Of a stretch of DNA of 64,000 nt, positions 47,425 through 54,680 are shown piece after piece. Made by a program: the position numbers and the translations under genes. Every line of letters starts with the position of its first letter. Positions within the stretch are counted from its first letter, which is position 1. Under the pieces are notes generated by a model. That model had not been told where the DNA came from, did not search any database, and worked only from the letters and a program-made list of their open reading frames with translations. The DNA is taken from the NCBI GenBank assembly GCA_000023725.1, contig CP001673.1:248001-312000 (forward strand). Reading direction: 5' to 3'. Source of the DNA: Flavobacteriaceae bacterium 3519-10. GTDB taxonomy: Bacteria > Bacteroidota > Bacteroidia > Flavobacteriales > Weeksellaceae.

Positions 47425-48333
47425 GTGAAAAATCTTATTTCAACTGTAGGCACCACCGGAATCGGTAAAACAAAACTTGCAATTGCCCTTGCAAAACATT
47501 TCGGAACGGAAATCGTCTCGTGCGATTCGCGGCAGTTTTTCCGTGAGATGAATATTGGGACCGCGCGGCCAACAGATTCGGAGCTGGCGGAGGTTCCGCA
47601 TCATTTTATCGGAAATCTTTCGGTGGAGGATTACTATTCAGTGGGGCAGTTTGAAAAAGAAGCCTTAAAAAAAATTGATGAGTTATTCCTACAGAATAAG
47701 GTAGCGGTGATGGTTGGAGGCAGCATGATGTATGAGAAAGCTGTGATCGAAGGACTTAATGAACTACCTGAAGCCGACGAAAACAATCAGAAAAAACTCG
47801 ACGATATTATTGCGGCTGAAGGCATCACCGCATTGCAGAAAATTCTGCTGGACCTAGATCCTGAATATTACGGAACCGTTGACCAGAATAATTCGCGACG
47901 GCTGCTGCGTGCTATCGATATTATCTGGCAAACCGGGAAATCCTATACCGAGAACATCGCATCGCAGGTTTCAGACAGGGATTTTAACGTGATACGCATC
48001 GGAATCCAGGCGCCGCGCGAAACAGTATATGAACGCATAAACCAGCGCGTGGACCGCATGATCGATGAGGGTTTGCTTGAAGAAGTCCGTGGTTTAATTC
48101 CATACCGGAATCTTGTGTCGCTGCAAACGGTGGGCTATTCGGAATTATTTAAATATTTCGACGGCGATTGGACTTTGGATTTTGCCGTGGAGGAAATCAA
48201 GAAAAACTCGCGCAGGTTTGCAAAACGCCAGCTAACGTGGTATCGCAAGGAAACCAATATCCATTGGGTACGTTTTGAAAATGCCGTAGAAGAATCCTTA
48301 TCTTTGCTCAAGAATTTAAACATTAAACCATAG
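47425..48333 (+). CDS. miaA: tRNA dimethylallyltransferase MiaA, GTG start
   Basis: MiaA adds an isopentenyl group to A37 of tRNAs reading UNN codons. The 302-residue protein has the P-loop GTTGIGKTKLAIALA, the CDSRQFFREMNIGTARPT region, DQNNSRRLLRAIDII and QTVGYSELF. The start is GTG at 47425, giving the conserved N-terminus. An ATG at 47408 opens a six-codon frame (MVKFAS) whose stop overlaps the GTG. The next gene follows after 4 bp. Confidence 0.93.
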   Translation: MKNLISTVGTTGIGKTKLAIALAKHFGTEIVSCDSRQFFREMNIGTARPTDSELAEVPHHFIGNLSVEDYYSVGQFEKEALKKIDELFLQNKVAVMVGGSMMYEKAVIEGLNELPEADENNQKKLDDIIAAEGITALQKILLDLDPEYYGTVDQNNSRRLLRAIDIIWQTGKSYTENIASQVSDRDFNVIRIGIQAPRETVYERINQRVDRMIDEGLLEEVRGLIPYRNLVSLQTVGYSELFKYFDGDWTLDFAVEEIKKNSRRFAKRQLTWYRKETNIHWVRFENAVEESLSLLKNLNIKP

Positions 48334-48337
48334 AAAA

Positions 48338-48898
48338 ATGGCACAGACAGCTTCAAATATGCTCGAACTCGGAACTAAAGCTCCTTTCTTTGAGCTTCCG
48401 AACCCTTCAAACAGCAACGAAATTCAGTCTCTTGAAAACCTAAAAGGCGAAAAGGGAACATTGGTAATTTTCATGTGCAACCACTGCCCGTTTGTGCAGC
48501 ATGTTATTGATATATTGGCGGAATTATACGAAGACTATCAGGACAAAGGCATTGAGTTTATCGCGATCAACTCCAACGATGCTGAAAAATATCCGGCAGA
48601 CGCGCCGGATAAAATGGCTGAGTTTCAGGTCGAAAGGAAATTCGATTTTCCTTATCTTTTTGATGAAAGCCAGGCGATTGCAAAAGCCTATAACGCGGCA
48701 TGTACACCCGATTTTTTCTTCTTTGATGACAAACTGGACCTAATTTACCGCGGGCAGATGGACGATTCGAGACCCGGAAACAATAAAGAAGTTACCGGCG
48801 AAGATCTGATTGTGGCATTCGAAAATCTTCTCGCAGACGCACCACAGGAAGAAACCCAACTTCCAAGTATCGGTTGCGGGATTAAATGGAAAGCTTAA
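48338..48898 (+). CDS. Peroxiredoxin/thioredoxin-like protein with CNHCPF motif
   Basis: The 186-residue protein is of the AhpC/TSA-like thioredoxin family: LGTKAPFFELPN at the start, then LVIFMCNHCPFVQHVIDILA with a CxxC active site, and AACTPDFFFFDDK containing the cis-Pro. This subfamily is often called thioredoxin family protein; substrate unknown. No signal peptide. Probably co-transcribed with miaA (4-bp gap). A bidirectional terminator follows. Confidence 0.83.
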   Translation: MAQTASNMLELGTKAPFFELPNPSNSNEIQSLENLKGEKGTLVIFMCNHCPFVQHVIDILAELYEDYQDKGIEFIAINSNDAEKYPADAPDKMAEFQVERKFDFPYLFDESQAIAKAYNAACTPDFFFFDDKLDLIYRGQMDDSRPGNNKEVTGEDLIVAFENLLADAPQEETQLPSIGCGIKWKA

Positions 48899-48911
48899 GC
48901 CAATAGCCCGG

Positions 48912-48992
48912 TAAAAAGTCTCAAGTAAAAAGATAAATTGCAAAAAAAGAAAGAGCCGGGAAAACCTGGCTCTTTTTACTTTTACCTGAGTC
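48912..48992. repeat. Opposed heptad tracts around a terminator
   Basis: Left: taaaaag, tctcaag, taaaaag from 48912. Right: cttttta, cttttac, ctgagtc from 48972. The two arms are roughly complementary and flank the terminator at 48952-48978. Confidence 0.6.
48952..48978. terminator. Terminator between convergent genes
   Basis: agagccggg pairs with cctggctct (one G-T pair) around aaaa, with A-rich sequence on the left and a T-tract on the right. It serves the CNHCPF gene and probably the convergent MBL gene. Confidence 0.8.
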
Positions 48993-49628
48993 TTAGAAAA
49001 AAGGATTATGATTGCGCTCGAACCCAATGGTGGTGGGATTTCCGTGTCCGCTGTAGACCTTGGTTTCATCTGCGAGGACGAAAAGTTGGGTTCTCACACT
49101 TTCGAGCAGTTGCCCAGCGTTTCCTTTATATAAATCGCTTCTGCCAATGCTTCCTTCAAACAGCACGTCGCCCGAAATCACTAGTTTCTGCGCTTCTGAA
49201 TAATAGGCGATGCTGCCCGGCGAATGCCCCGGTACAAACAGGATTTTCAATTCATCCTCATCCAAAAGCAGTCGGTTATTTTCATTAATATATTCTGTTT
49301 TCCCTTCGAACGGTTTAAAAAAGAACCCGAACTGTTTGGCTGACAGCGGATTCCGGTCAAGGATTTCCTGTTCAAATTCATGCAGGATTACAGGAACATT
49401 AAAGGTGTCGTACGCCCACTGCAGACCTAAAACGTGATCGATATGCGCATGTGTCAGCAATGTGTTTTTAATGTTAAGATTTTCGTCCGCTATAAATTTT
49501 GCAAGAGTTTGAGTTTCGGCATCGCTGAAGTTTCCGGGATCGATGAGGTATGCATTATTCGATTCATTATAAACAACATACGTGTTCTCGGAAAAAGGGT
49601 TAAAGGCAAACTGTTTTATGTGGAGCAT
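48993..49628 (-). CDS. MBL-fold hydrolase, glyoxalase II-like
   Basis: The 211-residue enzyme has the metallo-beta-lactamase metal motifs in order: THAHIDHV, PGHSPGSIAYY, ISGDVLFEGSIGRSD and YSGHGNPTTIG. This matches the short glyoxalase II-like (GloB-type) hydrolases, which act on thioesters such as S-lactoylglutathione or other thiol conjugates; the substrate here is not defined. It is divergent from the T9SS plug-like gene, with about 95 bp between starts. Confidence 0.88.
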   Translation of the reverse strand: MLHIKQFAFNPFSENTYVVYNESNNAYLIDPGNFSDAETQTLAKFIADENLNIKNTLLTHAHIDHVLGLQWAYDTFNVPVILHEFEQEILDRNPLSAKQFGFFFKPFEGKTEYINENNRLLLDEDELKILFVPGHSPGSIAYYSEAQKLVISGDVLFEGSIGRSDLYKGNAGQLLESVRTQLFVLADETKVYSGHGNPTTIGFERNHNPFF

Positions 49629-49709
49629 ATTCTTTAGAATTTTACTTCAAAAATACGGTTTTTGCCTACAAAGGCACGTGGTTTGGCAACAATTCGGATT
49701 GTTTTCCGT

Positions 49710-49717
49710 TATCTTTG
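49710..49717 (+). promoter_or_regulatory. -7 box of the T9SS plug-like gene, 5 nt from the start
   Basis: TATCTTTG ends five bases before the ATG at 49723, implying a leaderless or nearly leaderless mRNA. Confidence 0.5.
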
Positions 49718-49722
49718 AACAT

Positions 49723-50934
49723 ATGAAAATTAAAATTCTATTCTTTTTCCTATATAGCGCAATCGCCTTCGGGCAGGACATCCGCAGCATTCAGTTGTTC
49801 AATCCGCAGACGAATGACGAAACGCCGGTAATTGGCTTCAGCGAAGTTTTGATTCTGAGGTTCGACGATCTCTCCAATTCAAGCGCAGTGTACCGGTACA
49901 CCATCAGACACATGGACCGCTACTGGAAAGATGACGGTCTTTTCTTTACTGAAATTGCGACCGGGAGTCTTAACGGACAGATCGATCAGATGCAGTATTC
50001 GTTCAACACTTTACAGCCTTACACCCATTATACATTAACGTTTCCAAACGATAAAATGCGGCCGAAAATCTCCGGTAATTTTGAGTTGATTGTGTATAAA
50101 GATTCGCAAAGCAATCCGCTGTTTACCAGACGGTTTTCGATGATGGAAGACGGTGCGATCGTAGGTGTAAACCTTAACAGAACGACCGATGCCCGCCGGC
50201 CGGAAGTGAATCAGCGTGTGGAAGTGCAGGCGCTGGGCAACAGTTCTGCGCTGATGCAGAACACCAATTCCGTTAGTCTTACCGTCGTTCAGAACAACAA
50301 CTGGAATGTAGCGGTGTACGACAAACGGCCGAGTTCCACATTGGGGAATAAACTGCTTTTCCAGCAGATGGATCTGTCTTTTCCGGGGAATAATGAATTT
50401 TATTATTTCGACAACAAGAATCTGAGCTATGCTTTCGACATGGTGGCAGGCGCTGAAACAGTCGAAAACGTCAACTATACCTATCTGCATCCTGTATGGG
50501 CATTTCCGCTCAACTATCAGTACCAGCCGGACGTGAGCGGTGCGTATTATTTCCGCCGCAACGATCTGGGTATCGAGCGTGATGCCGATCGCGAAGCCGA
50601 TTATTCCTGGGTACATTTTGCATTGGATTCTGAACGGACCGAGCAGGATATTCATGTCCTTGGAGGATTCAACGACTTTGTGGCAACCCCCGAAAACAAA
50701 ATGGTTTACGACGAAAATTTAAAGAAGTATATCGCTAAAATTTACCTTAAACAGGGTTTCTACAATTATATTCTGGCCACAAAAAACACGGACGGCAGTT
50801 TGAATTTTGGTAAGGTGAACGGTAATTTCTGGCAGACCGAAAACCTTTATCAGGCTTACCTCTATTACAAACCGTTTGGCAGAAACTACGACGGGCTGTT
50901 AGGGTACGGCGAATTCCGGACGCCGGTGAGATAG
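49723..50934 (+). CDS. Type IX secretion plug-like protein (DUF5103)
   Basis: The 403-residue product has a signal peptide (MKIKILFFFLYSAIAFGQ) and a DUF5103-type beta-rich body, with RSIQLFNPQTNDETPVIGFS, the SMMEDGAIVGVNLNRTTDA region and a C-terminal HFALDSERTEQDIHVLGGFN carbohydrate-module-like domain. The Plug domain of this family is described as closing the SprA translocon of the type IX system, but not all members have been tested. I chose the start at 49723: upstream codons are open but not signal-like, and the -7 box lies within them. The 3' end nearly touches the convergent toxin gene. Confidence 0.8.
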   Translation: MKIKILFFFLYSAIAFGQDIRSIQLFNPQTNDETPVIGFSEVLILRFDDLSNSSAVYRYTIRHMDRYWKDDGLFFTEIATGSLNGQIDQMQYSFNTLQPYTHYTLTFPNDKMRPKISGNFELIVYKDSQSNPLFTRRFSMMEDGAIVGVNLNRTTDARRPEVNQRVEVQALGNSSALMQNTNSVSLTVVQNNNWNVAVYDKRPSSTLGNKLLFQQMDLSFPGNNEFYYFDNKNLSYAFDMVAGAETVENVNYTYLHPVWAFPLNYQYQPDVSGAYYFRRNDLGIERDADREADYSWVHFALDSERTEQDIHVLGGFNDFVATPENKMVYDENLKKYIAKIYLKQGFYNYILATKNTDGSLNFGKVNGNFWQTENLYQAYLYYKPFGRNYDGLLGYGEFRTPVR

Positions 50935-50937
50935 ATT

Positions 50938-51222
50938 TTATCGGATTAATTGATCTGGATGTCTTGAGTTGTGGAAGATTGCAACGACCAGTATTTTCTT
51001 GTCGGAATGTGTGTAGTGAATGGTAAACGGAAATCCCTTAACGGTTGTTACTCTGATTTGTAAATATTTGATTTCAGCGGCTTCTGGATTACTTTGCAAA
51101 AAATTCGATTTGCTTTTTACGGCATTCGAAAATTTTTTCCCCAATCCTTTTTGGCGTTTCTCGTAGAATTTTACAGCATGCCTAAATTCAGATTGAGCTT
51201 CAGCCGAAATCAGCACCTGCAT
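50938..51222 (-). CDS. RelE/ParE family toxin
   Basis: The 94-residue protein shows the ParE/RelE fold by its EFRHAVKFYEKRQKGLGKKF helices, the GFPFTIHYTHSDKKILVVAI strands and the C-terminal HNSRHPDQL. ParE members inhibit gyrase and RelE members cut mRNA; the missing RelE catalytic basic set makes a ParE-type activity more likely, though uncertain. The ATG abuts the antitoxin stop (TAAATG), so translation is coupled. It ends 3 bp from the convergent T9SS plug-like gene. Confidence 0.85.
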   Translation of the reverse strand: MQVLISAEAQSEFRHAVKFYEKRQKGLGKKFSNAVKSKSNFLQSNPEAAEIKYLQIRVTTVKGFPFTIHYTHSDKKILVVAIFHNSRHPDQLIR

Positions 51223-51450
51223 TTAAAAATCTTTTTCCAGTTCCCGTAAGACTTCATCAATTTCTACGGCGCTGTCAGGGTTTTGCTCATAATTTTCTAG
51301 CCTTTCAGCGACGATGGTCTGCTGCCACCCGGGAATATCTTTTCCGCTCGCGTTTTCGGATAGCGCTTCTACATAACCCCAAACTCTCTCCAGAGCATGT
51401 TCGGGCAAAGCTTTTAGCTTATCAGTAATTTGTTCAATGGTAATGTTCAT
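51223..51450 (-). CDS. Antitoxin of the ParE-type module
   Basis: This 75-residue acidic protein lies directly before the toxin gene, in the usual antitoxin-first order. It has no clear DNA-binding domain; the N-terminal ITIEQITDKLKALPEHALER helices and the acidic C-terminus (ENYEQNPDSAVEIDEVLREL) look like toxin-binding segments. The family name is uncertain, and the role is inferred mostly from context. Its -7 box lies 4 nt from the ATG. Confidence 0.75.
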   Translation of the reverse strand: MNITIEQITDKLKALPEHALERVWGYVEALSENASGKDIPGWQQTIVAERLENYEQNPDSAVEIDEVLRELEKDF

Positions 51451-51454
51451 TAAT

Positions 51455-51482
51455 CAAAGTTATACAATTGATTTTAAACCAA
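51455..51482 (-). promoter_or_regulatory. Promoter of the toxin-antitoxin operon
   Basis: On the minus strand TTG (51480-51482), 17 nt, TAACTTTG (51455-51462). The box ends 4 nt before the antitoxin ATG, and the TTG lies inside the 3' end of hemH. Confidence 0.55.
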
Positions 51483-52496
51483 ATAAAACTCTCCAAGTTT
51501 TTCCTCGCAAAGGGTTTTCACCACATCAATCCACCGGTCTTCGTCGTTCAGGCACGGGATATAGTGGAAGTTTTCGCCGCCAGCATGTAAAAATTCACCT
51601 TTGCCTTCAACTGAAATTTCCTCGAGCGTTTCAAGGCAATCAGACACAAAGGCCGGGCAAACAATTGCAAGGTTTTTCACTCCTTTTTTAGGTAGATTTT
51701 CTAAAGTTTCATCCGTGTACGGCTCCATCCATTTATCTTTTCCGAGACGCGACTGGAACGTAACCAACGTTTTTTCACGCGGAATATTGAGCTTTTCAAT
51801 AACCTTTTCGGTGGTTTTAAAACACTGGTGACGGTAACAAAACTGGTGGCTCGGATTGCTTTCGCGTGAGCAGCAGTCGTTCAGGTTACAGGTATTGGTA
51901 GGATCGGTTTTATAAATATGTCTTTCGGGCACGCCGTGATATGAAAACTGCAGCGCATCATAATTTTCGGGAAGTTTTTCGCGAATGCTTTCTGCTAAGC
52001 AGTTGATGTAGATTTCGCGGTTATAAAAGGGTTGAACGTAATTAATTTTAATACCGGGAAAGTGCTTTTTACGCACTTCTTCAGCCTTGTCAATCACGGT
52101 TTCGGTGGTGCTCATTGCGTACTGTGGATATAGCGGAAAAAGCACAATTTCCGTAACGCCCTGTTCTGTGAGATTGCGGATGCCGGTTTCGATGCTTGGC
52201 TCTGCGTAACGCATCCCGATTTCTACCGGGATGTCAATGAGCTTTTGCAGCTTTTGCTGAATCTGTTTTGTGATCACGATCAGCGGCGAACCTTCGTCAG
52301 TCCAAACTGTTTTATAGGCTTCAGCCGATTTTGCAGGCCGTGTTCTAAGTATTACGCCCTGCACCAAAAGTGAGCGGAAAAACCATCTGTAATCAATCAC
52401 TTTTTCGTCCATCAGGAACTCGTCCAGATATTCTTTTACGTCTTCAACACTTGTAGATCTGGGCGATCCGAGATTGACTAATAAAATTCCTTTCAT
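51474..52496 (-). CDS. hemH: Ferrochelatase
   Basis: Ferrochelatase inserts ferrous iron into protoporphyrin IX (or coproporphyrin in the coproheme route). The 340-residue product has GILLVNLGSPRS at the start, the catalytic His in LQFSYHGVPERHIY, and WMEPYTDETL with the conserved Glu near LETLEEI. A Cys-rich insert (NTCNLNDCCSRESN and CYRHQC) could hold an iron-sulfur cluster, as in some bacterial ferrochelatases. Upstream heptad repeats separate it from the NFU gene. Confidence 0.93.
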   Translation of the reverse strand: MKGILLVNLGSPRSTSVEDVKEYLDEFLMDEKVIDYRWFFRSLLVQGVILRTRPAKSAEAYKTVWTDEGSPLIVITKQIQQKLQKLIDIPVEIGMRYAEPSIETGIRNLTEQGVTEIVLFPLYPQYAMSTTETVIDKAEEVRKKHFPGIKINYVQPFYNREIYINCLAESIREKLPENYDALQFSYHGVPERHIYKTDPTNTCNLNDCCSRESNPSHQFCYRHQCFKTTEKVIEKLNIPREKTLVTFQSRLGKDKWMEPYTDETLENLPKKGVKNLAIVCPAFVSDCLETLEEISVEGKGEFLHAGGENFHYIPCLNDEDRWIDVVKTLCEEKLGEFYLV

Positions 52497-52504
52497 AAAT
52501 TATA

Positions 52505-52560
52505 AGTAATGAGTGATGGGTAATGAGTAATTGCCTGTTGCTCATTAACTGTTACTGATG
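52505..52560 (-). repeat. Heptad tract between hemH and the NFU gene
   Basis: Eight consecutive 7-bp units (agtaatg, agtgatg, ggtaatg, agtaatt, gcctgtt, gctcatt, aactgtt, actgatg). The second half is roughly the complement of the first, so a hairpin is possible. Confidence 0.7.
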
Positions 52561-52562
52561 AT

Positions 52563-53441
52563 CTATCCATTTACCGCTTCAACATTTTCCACCAGTTCAG
52601 GAACAAACTGCTTCAGGATATTTTCAATGCCGCCTTTCAAAGTCGCCGTAGAACTAGGGCAACCTGAACACGCACCCTGAAGCAGCATCTTTGCCGTTTT
52701 AGAGGCTTCATCGTATTCAATCAGCGATATTTTTCCGCCATCACCGGCCACTGCGGGCGCTACATATTCATCGAGGATATCCGATATTTTCTGCTCGTTT
52801 GCGGTATAATCACGCTGGATGCTGCTTTCTACCGGCGTTTCGTGTTTTTGTGTGGCGATGTTCGAAATGGCGCCGCCATTCTGAAGATAGTTCGCGATAA
52901 AATCACGCATCGTAATCATCACCTCATGCCATTCAACCGACACATTTTTGGTTACCGCGACAAAATTTCCGGAAATAAATATTTCCTTGGCAAAACCGAA
53001 TTCATCAAAAATAGCTTTTGCCAAAGGTACTTCCCCAGCTTCTGCCGGCGACTTTACTTCTACAAAGCCATCCAGCAATTCCGTACTCGAGACGAATTTC
53101 ATCACCATTGGGTTAGGTGTCATCTCCGAATAAATGAGGTGCTTCTCGCTTTTTTTCTGAAGATAAATCCGCGGGTTTGCTATCAATTCGTCTTCAATTA
53201 CATTTTTTAAACTGTCGGCTACAAATTCCCATTCAACCGTATCCTGCTTTGCTACAGCGATAAAGTTAGCCGTAATAAAAATACGGTCAACAAACGGAAA
53301 ATTCAGGAGTTTTTGGGCCAACGGTATTTCAGAAATATCCGACTGCCGGTCGAGTTCCAGCGAGCCGGGCAGCAGGTTGTAGTCGGCTACAAATTTTAGT
53401 ACTTTGGGGTTCTCGGTAGCTTCTATCAGGATTTGTCTCAT
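52563..53441 (-). CDS. NFU-type iron-sulfur carrier with doubled N-terminal domain
   Basis: The 292-residue protein delivers Fe-S clusters. Two tandem Nfu N-terminal domains (residues 1-95, TENPKVLKFVADYNLLPG, and about 105-195, TPNPMVMKFVSSTELLDG) precede the C-terminal NifU domain (residues 215-292). The cluster-binding CSGC motif there is intact in LLQGACSGCPSSTATLK. The usual NFU has one N-terminal copy, so the doubling is a flavobacterial variation. It is transcribed separately from hemH, with heptad repeats between. Confidence 0.88.
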   Translation of the reverse strand: MRQILIEATENPKVLKFVADYNLLPGSLELDRQSDISEIPLAQKLLNFPFVDRIFITANFIAVAKQDTVEWEFVADSLKNVIEDELIANPRIYLQKKSEKHLIYSEMTPNPMVMKFVSSTELLDGFVEVKSPAEAGEVPLAKAIFDEFGFAKEIFISGNFVAVTKNVSVEWHEVMITMRDFIANYLQNGGAISNIATQKHETPVESSIQRDYTANEQKISDILDEYVAPAVAGDGGKISLIEYDEASKTAKMLLQGACSGCPSSTATLKGGIENILKQFVPELVENVEAVNG

Positions 53442-53464
53442 TTTATTTCATTAAATTTGAACTG

Positions 53465-53472
53465 CAAAAATA
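53465..53472 (-). promoter_or_regulatory. Probable -7 box of the NFU gene
   Basis: TATTTTTG on the minus strand, 23 nt before the start codon. Confidence 0.4.
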
Positions 53473-53586
53473 AGGATAACAAACCAGATTGCCGTGTGCA
53501 GCCGTTAGACGTTCTCAATCATTATTATTTTTTCTGGAGAACTTCAAAAATTACTATTTACTAAATTATCACATCAACAGTTTAAC

Positions 53587-54102
53587 ATGGCAATAATCAG
53601 AACACTTTTAGGTAAAACTCCACAAATCGGCGCCGGTTCGTTTTTAGCAGAAACCGCCACAGTAATCGGCGATGTAACGATGGGCGACAACTGCAGCATC
53701 TGGTATAACGCGGTGATTAGAGGTGACGTGAACTTCATAAAAATCGGCAGCAAAGTGAATGTGCAGGACAATGTGATGTTGCACTGTACTTTCGAAAAAT
53801 TTCCGCTGATTATCGGCGATAATGTTTCGATTGGCCATAATGCAATTGTGCACGGCTGTACAATTAAAGACAACGTGCTGATCGGCATGGGAGCAATAGT
53901 TATGGACGATTGCACGGTTGAAAGCAATTCAATTGTTGGTGCGGGATCTGTGGTTACGCAAGGCACTCACATTAAATCCGGTGAGGTTTGGGGCGGAATT
54001 CCTGCACGTAAAATCAAGGATATTTCGTCGGAACTCCTCGAAGGCGAGGTGAACAGAATTGCAAATAATTATGTAAAATATTCCGGTTGGTATAAAGAGT
54101 AA
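53587..54102 (+). CDS. Gamma-carbonic anhydrase family protein
   Basis: This 171-residue left-handed beta-helix protein has hexapeptide repeats throughout (IGDVTMGDNCSIWYNAVIRG and so on). The three zinc-ligand His are in place: VMLHCTFE, then SIGHNAIVHG. The usual catalytic Glu loop is not clear, so it may bind metal without CO2 hydration. It is monocistronic and ends 3 bp from a convergent lipoprotein gene with no terminator between. Confidence 0.9.
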   Translation: MAIIRTLLGKTPQIGAGSFLAETATVIGDVTMGDNCSIWYNAVIRGDVNFIKIGSKVNVQDNVMLHCTFEKFPLIIGDNVSIGHNAIVHGCTIKDNVLIGMGAIVMDDCTVESNSIVGAGSVVTQGTHIKSGEVWGGIPARKIKDISSELLEGEVNRIANNYVKYSGWYKE

Positions 54103-54105
54103 GTT

Positions 54106-54561
54106 CTACTGAACTTCACCCATTTCAGAACTTGCATTGATCAGAACGGCTTTGCCGTCTACGCACTGTATGCCTGAAGGTGGCATCACCATTCTGCAGT
54201 CGGACATGAGCTGATATTTTGTATTGAATGCAGCCTGCGCACGCGTGAAATCATCAATTTTTGCTAAAATCTCGTCTTCCATTGCTTTCGGATAGGCGAT
54301 ATACGAACTTGGGCCGCCACAGGGTTTGGAGCCAATCGCGGCAAAGGCCCATTGCGAAGCATCAGAACAGGTCTGGGTTCCGATCGAGCTTTCAATATCC
54401 TGAATCATAGCACTTAGCATTTCGCGCTCCTTATTCTGAGCCACATTATTTTCGGGTTTCAAAGAAATATCTTTTGGCAGATTCGCGGTATCGGCTGCAT
54501 TTTTAGATTTACATGAAGAAAGTGAAACTACAGCTGCGAGGATTATAACGAGGTTTTTCAT
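54106..54561 (-). CDS. Hypothetical lipoprotein with four extra cysteines
   Basis: I do not recognise the 151-residue product. It has a lipobox (LSSC, Cys17), a Lys/Asp/Asn linker and a globular part with TQTCSDASQWAFAAIGSKPCGG and SDCRMVMPPSGIQCVDG. The four cysteines could make two disulfides in the periplasm. The name of the family is unknown to me; the pattern of paired Cys with Gly-Pro loops is seen in flavobacterial lipoproteins of no defined role. Confidence 0.6.
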   Translation of the reverse strand: MKNLVIILAAVVSLSSCKSKNAADTANLPKDISLKPENNVAQNKEREMLSAMIQDIESSIGTQTCSDASQWAFAAIGSKPCGGPSSYIAYPKAMEDEILAKIDDFTRAQAAFNTKYQLMSDCRMVMPPSGIQCVDGKAVLINASSEMGEVQ

Positions 54562-54584
54562 TCAGATTATTTTAAGGTGCTATG

Positions 54585-54592
54585 CAAAAATA
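54585..54592 (-). promoter_or_regulatory. Probable -7 box of the lipoprotein gene
   Basis: TATTTTTG on the minus strand, 23 nt before the start codon. Confidence 0.4.
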
Positions 54593-54668
54593 TGACCTTT
54601 TCTGTGCTTTAGATTTATTTTTGAGTTTAAATATGGCCGCAACGAAAGGTTTCAGCACTGAATTTCTT

Positions 54669-54676
54669 TAAATTTG
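54669..54676 (+). promoter_or_regulatory. -7 box of the helicase gene, 4 nt from the start
   Basis: TAAATTTG ends four bases before the ATG at 54681, predicting a leaderless mRNA. Confidence 0.5.
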
Positions 54677-54680
54677 GACA

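Noticed and set aside
49582..49722. N-terminal extension of the T9SS plug-like protein
   Set aside because: It overlaps the divergent MBL gene and would bury the signal peptide; a -7 box lies inside it.
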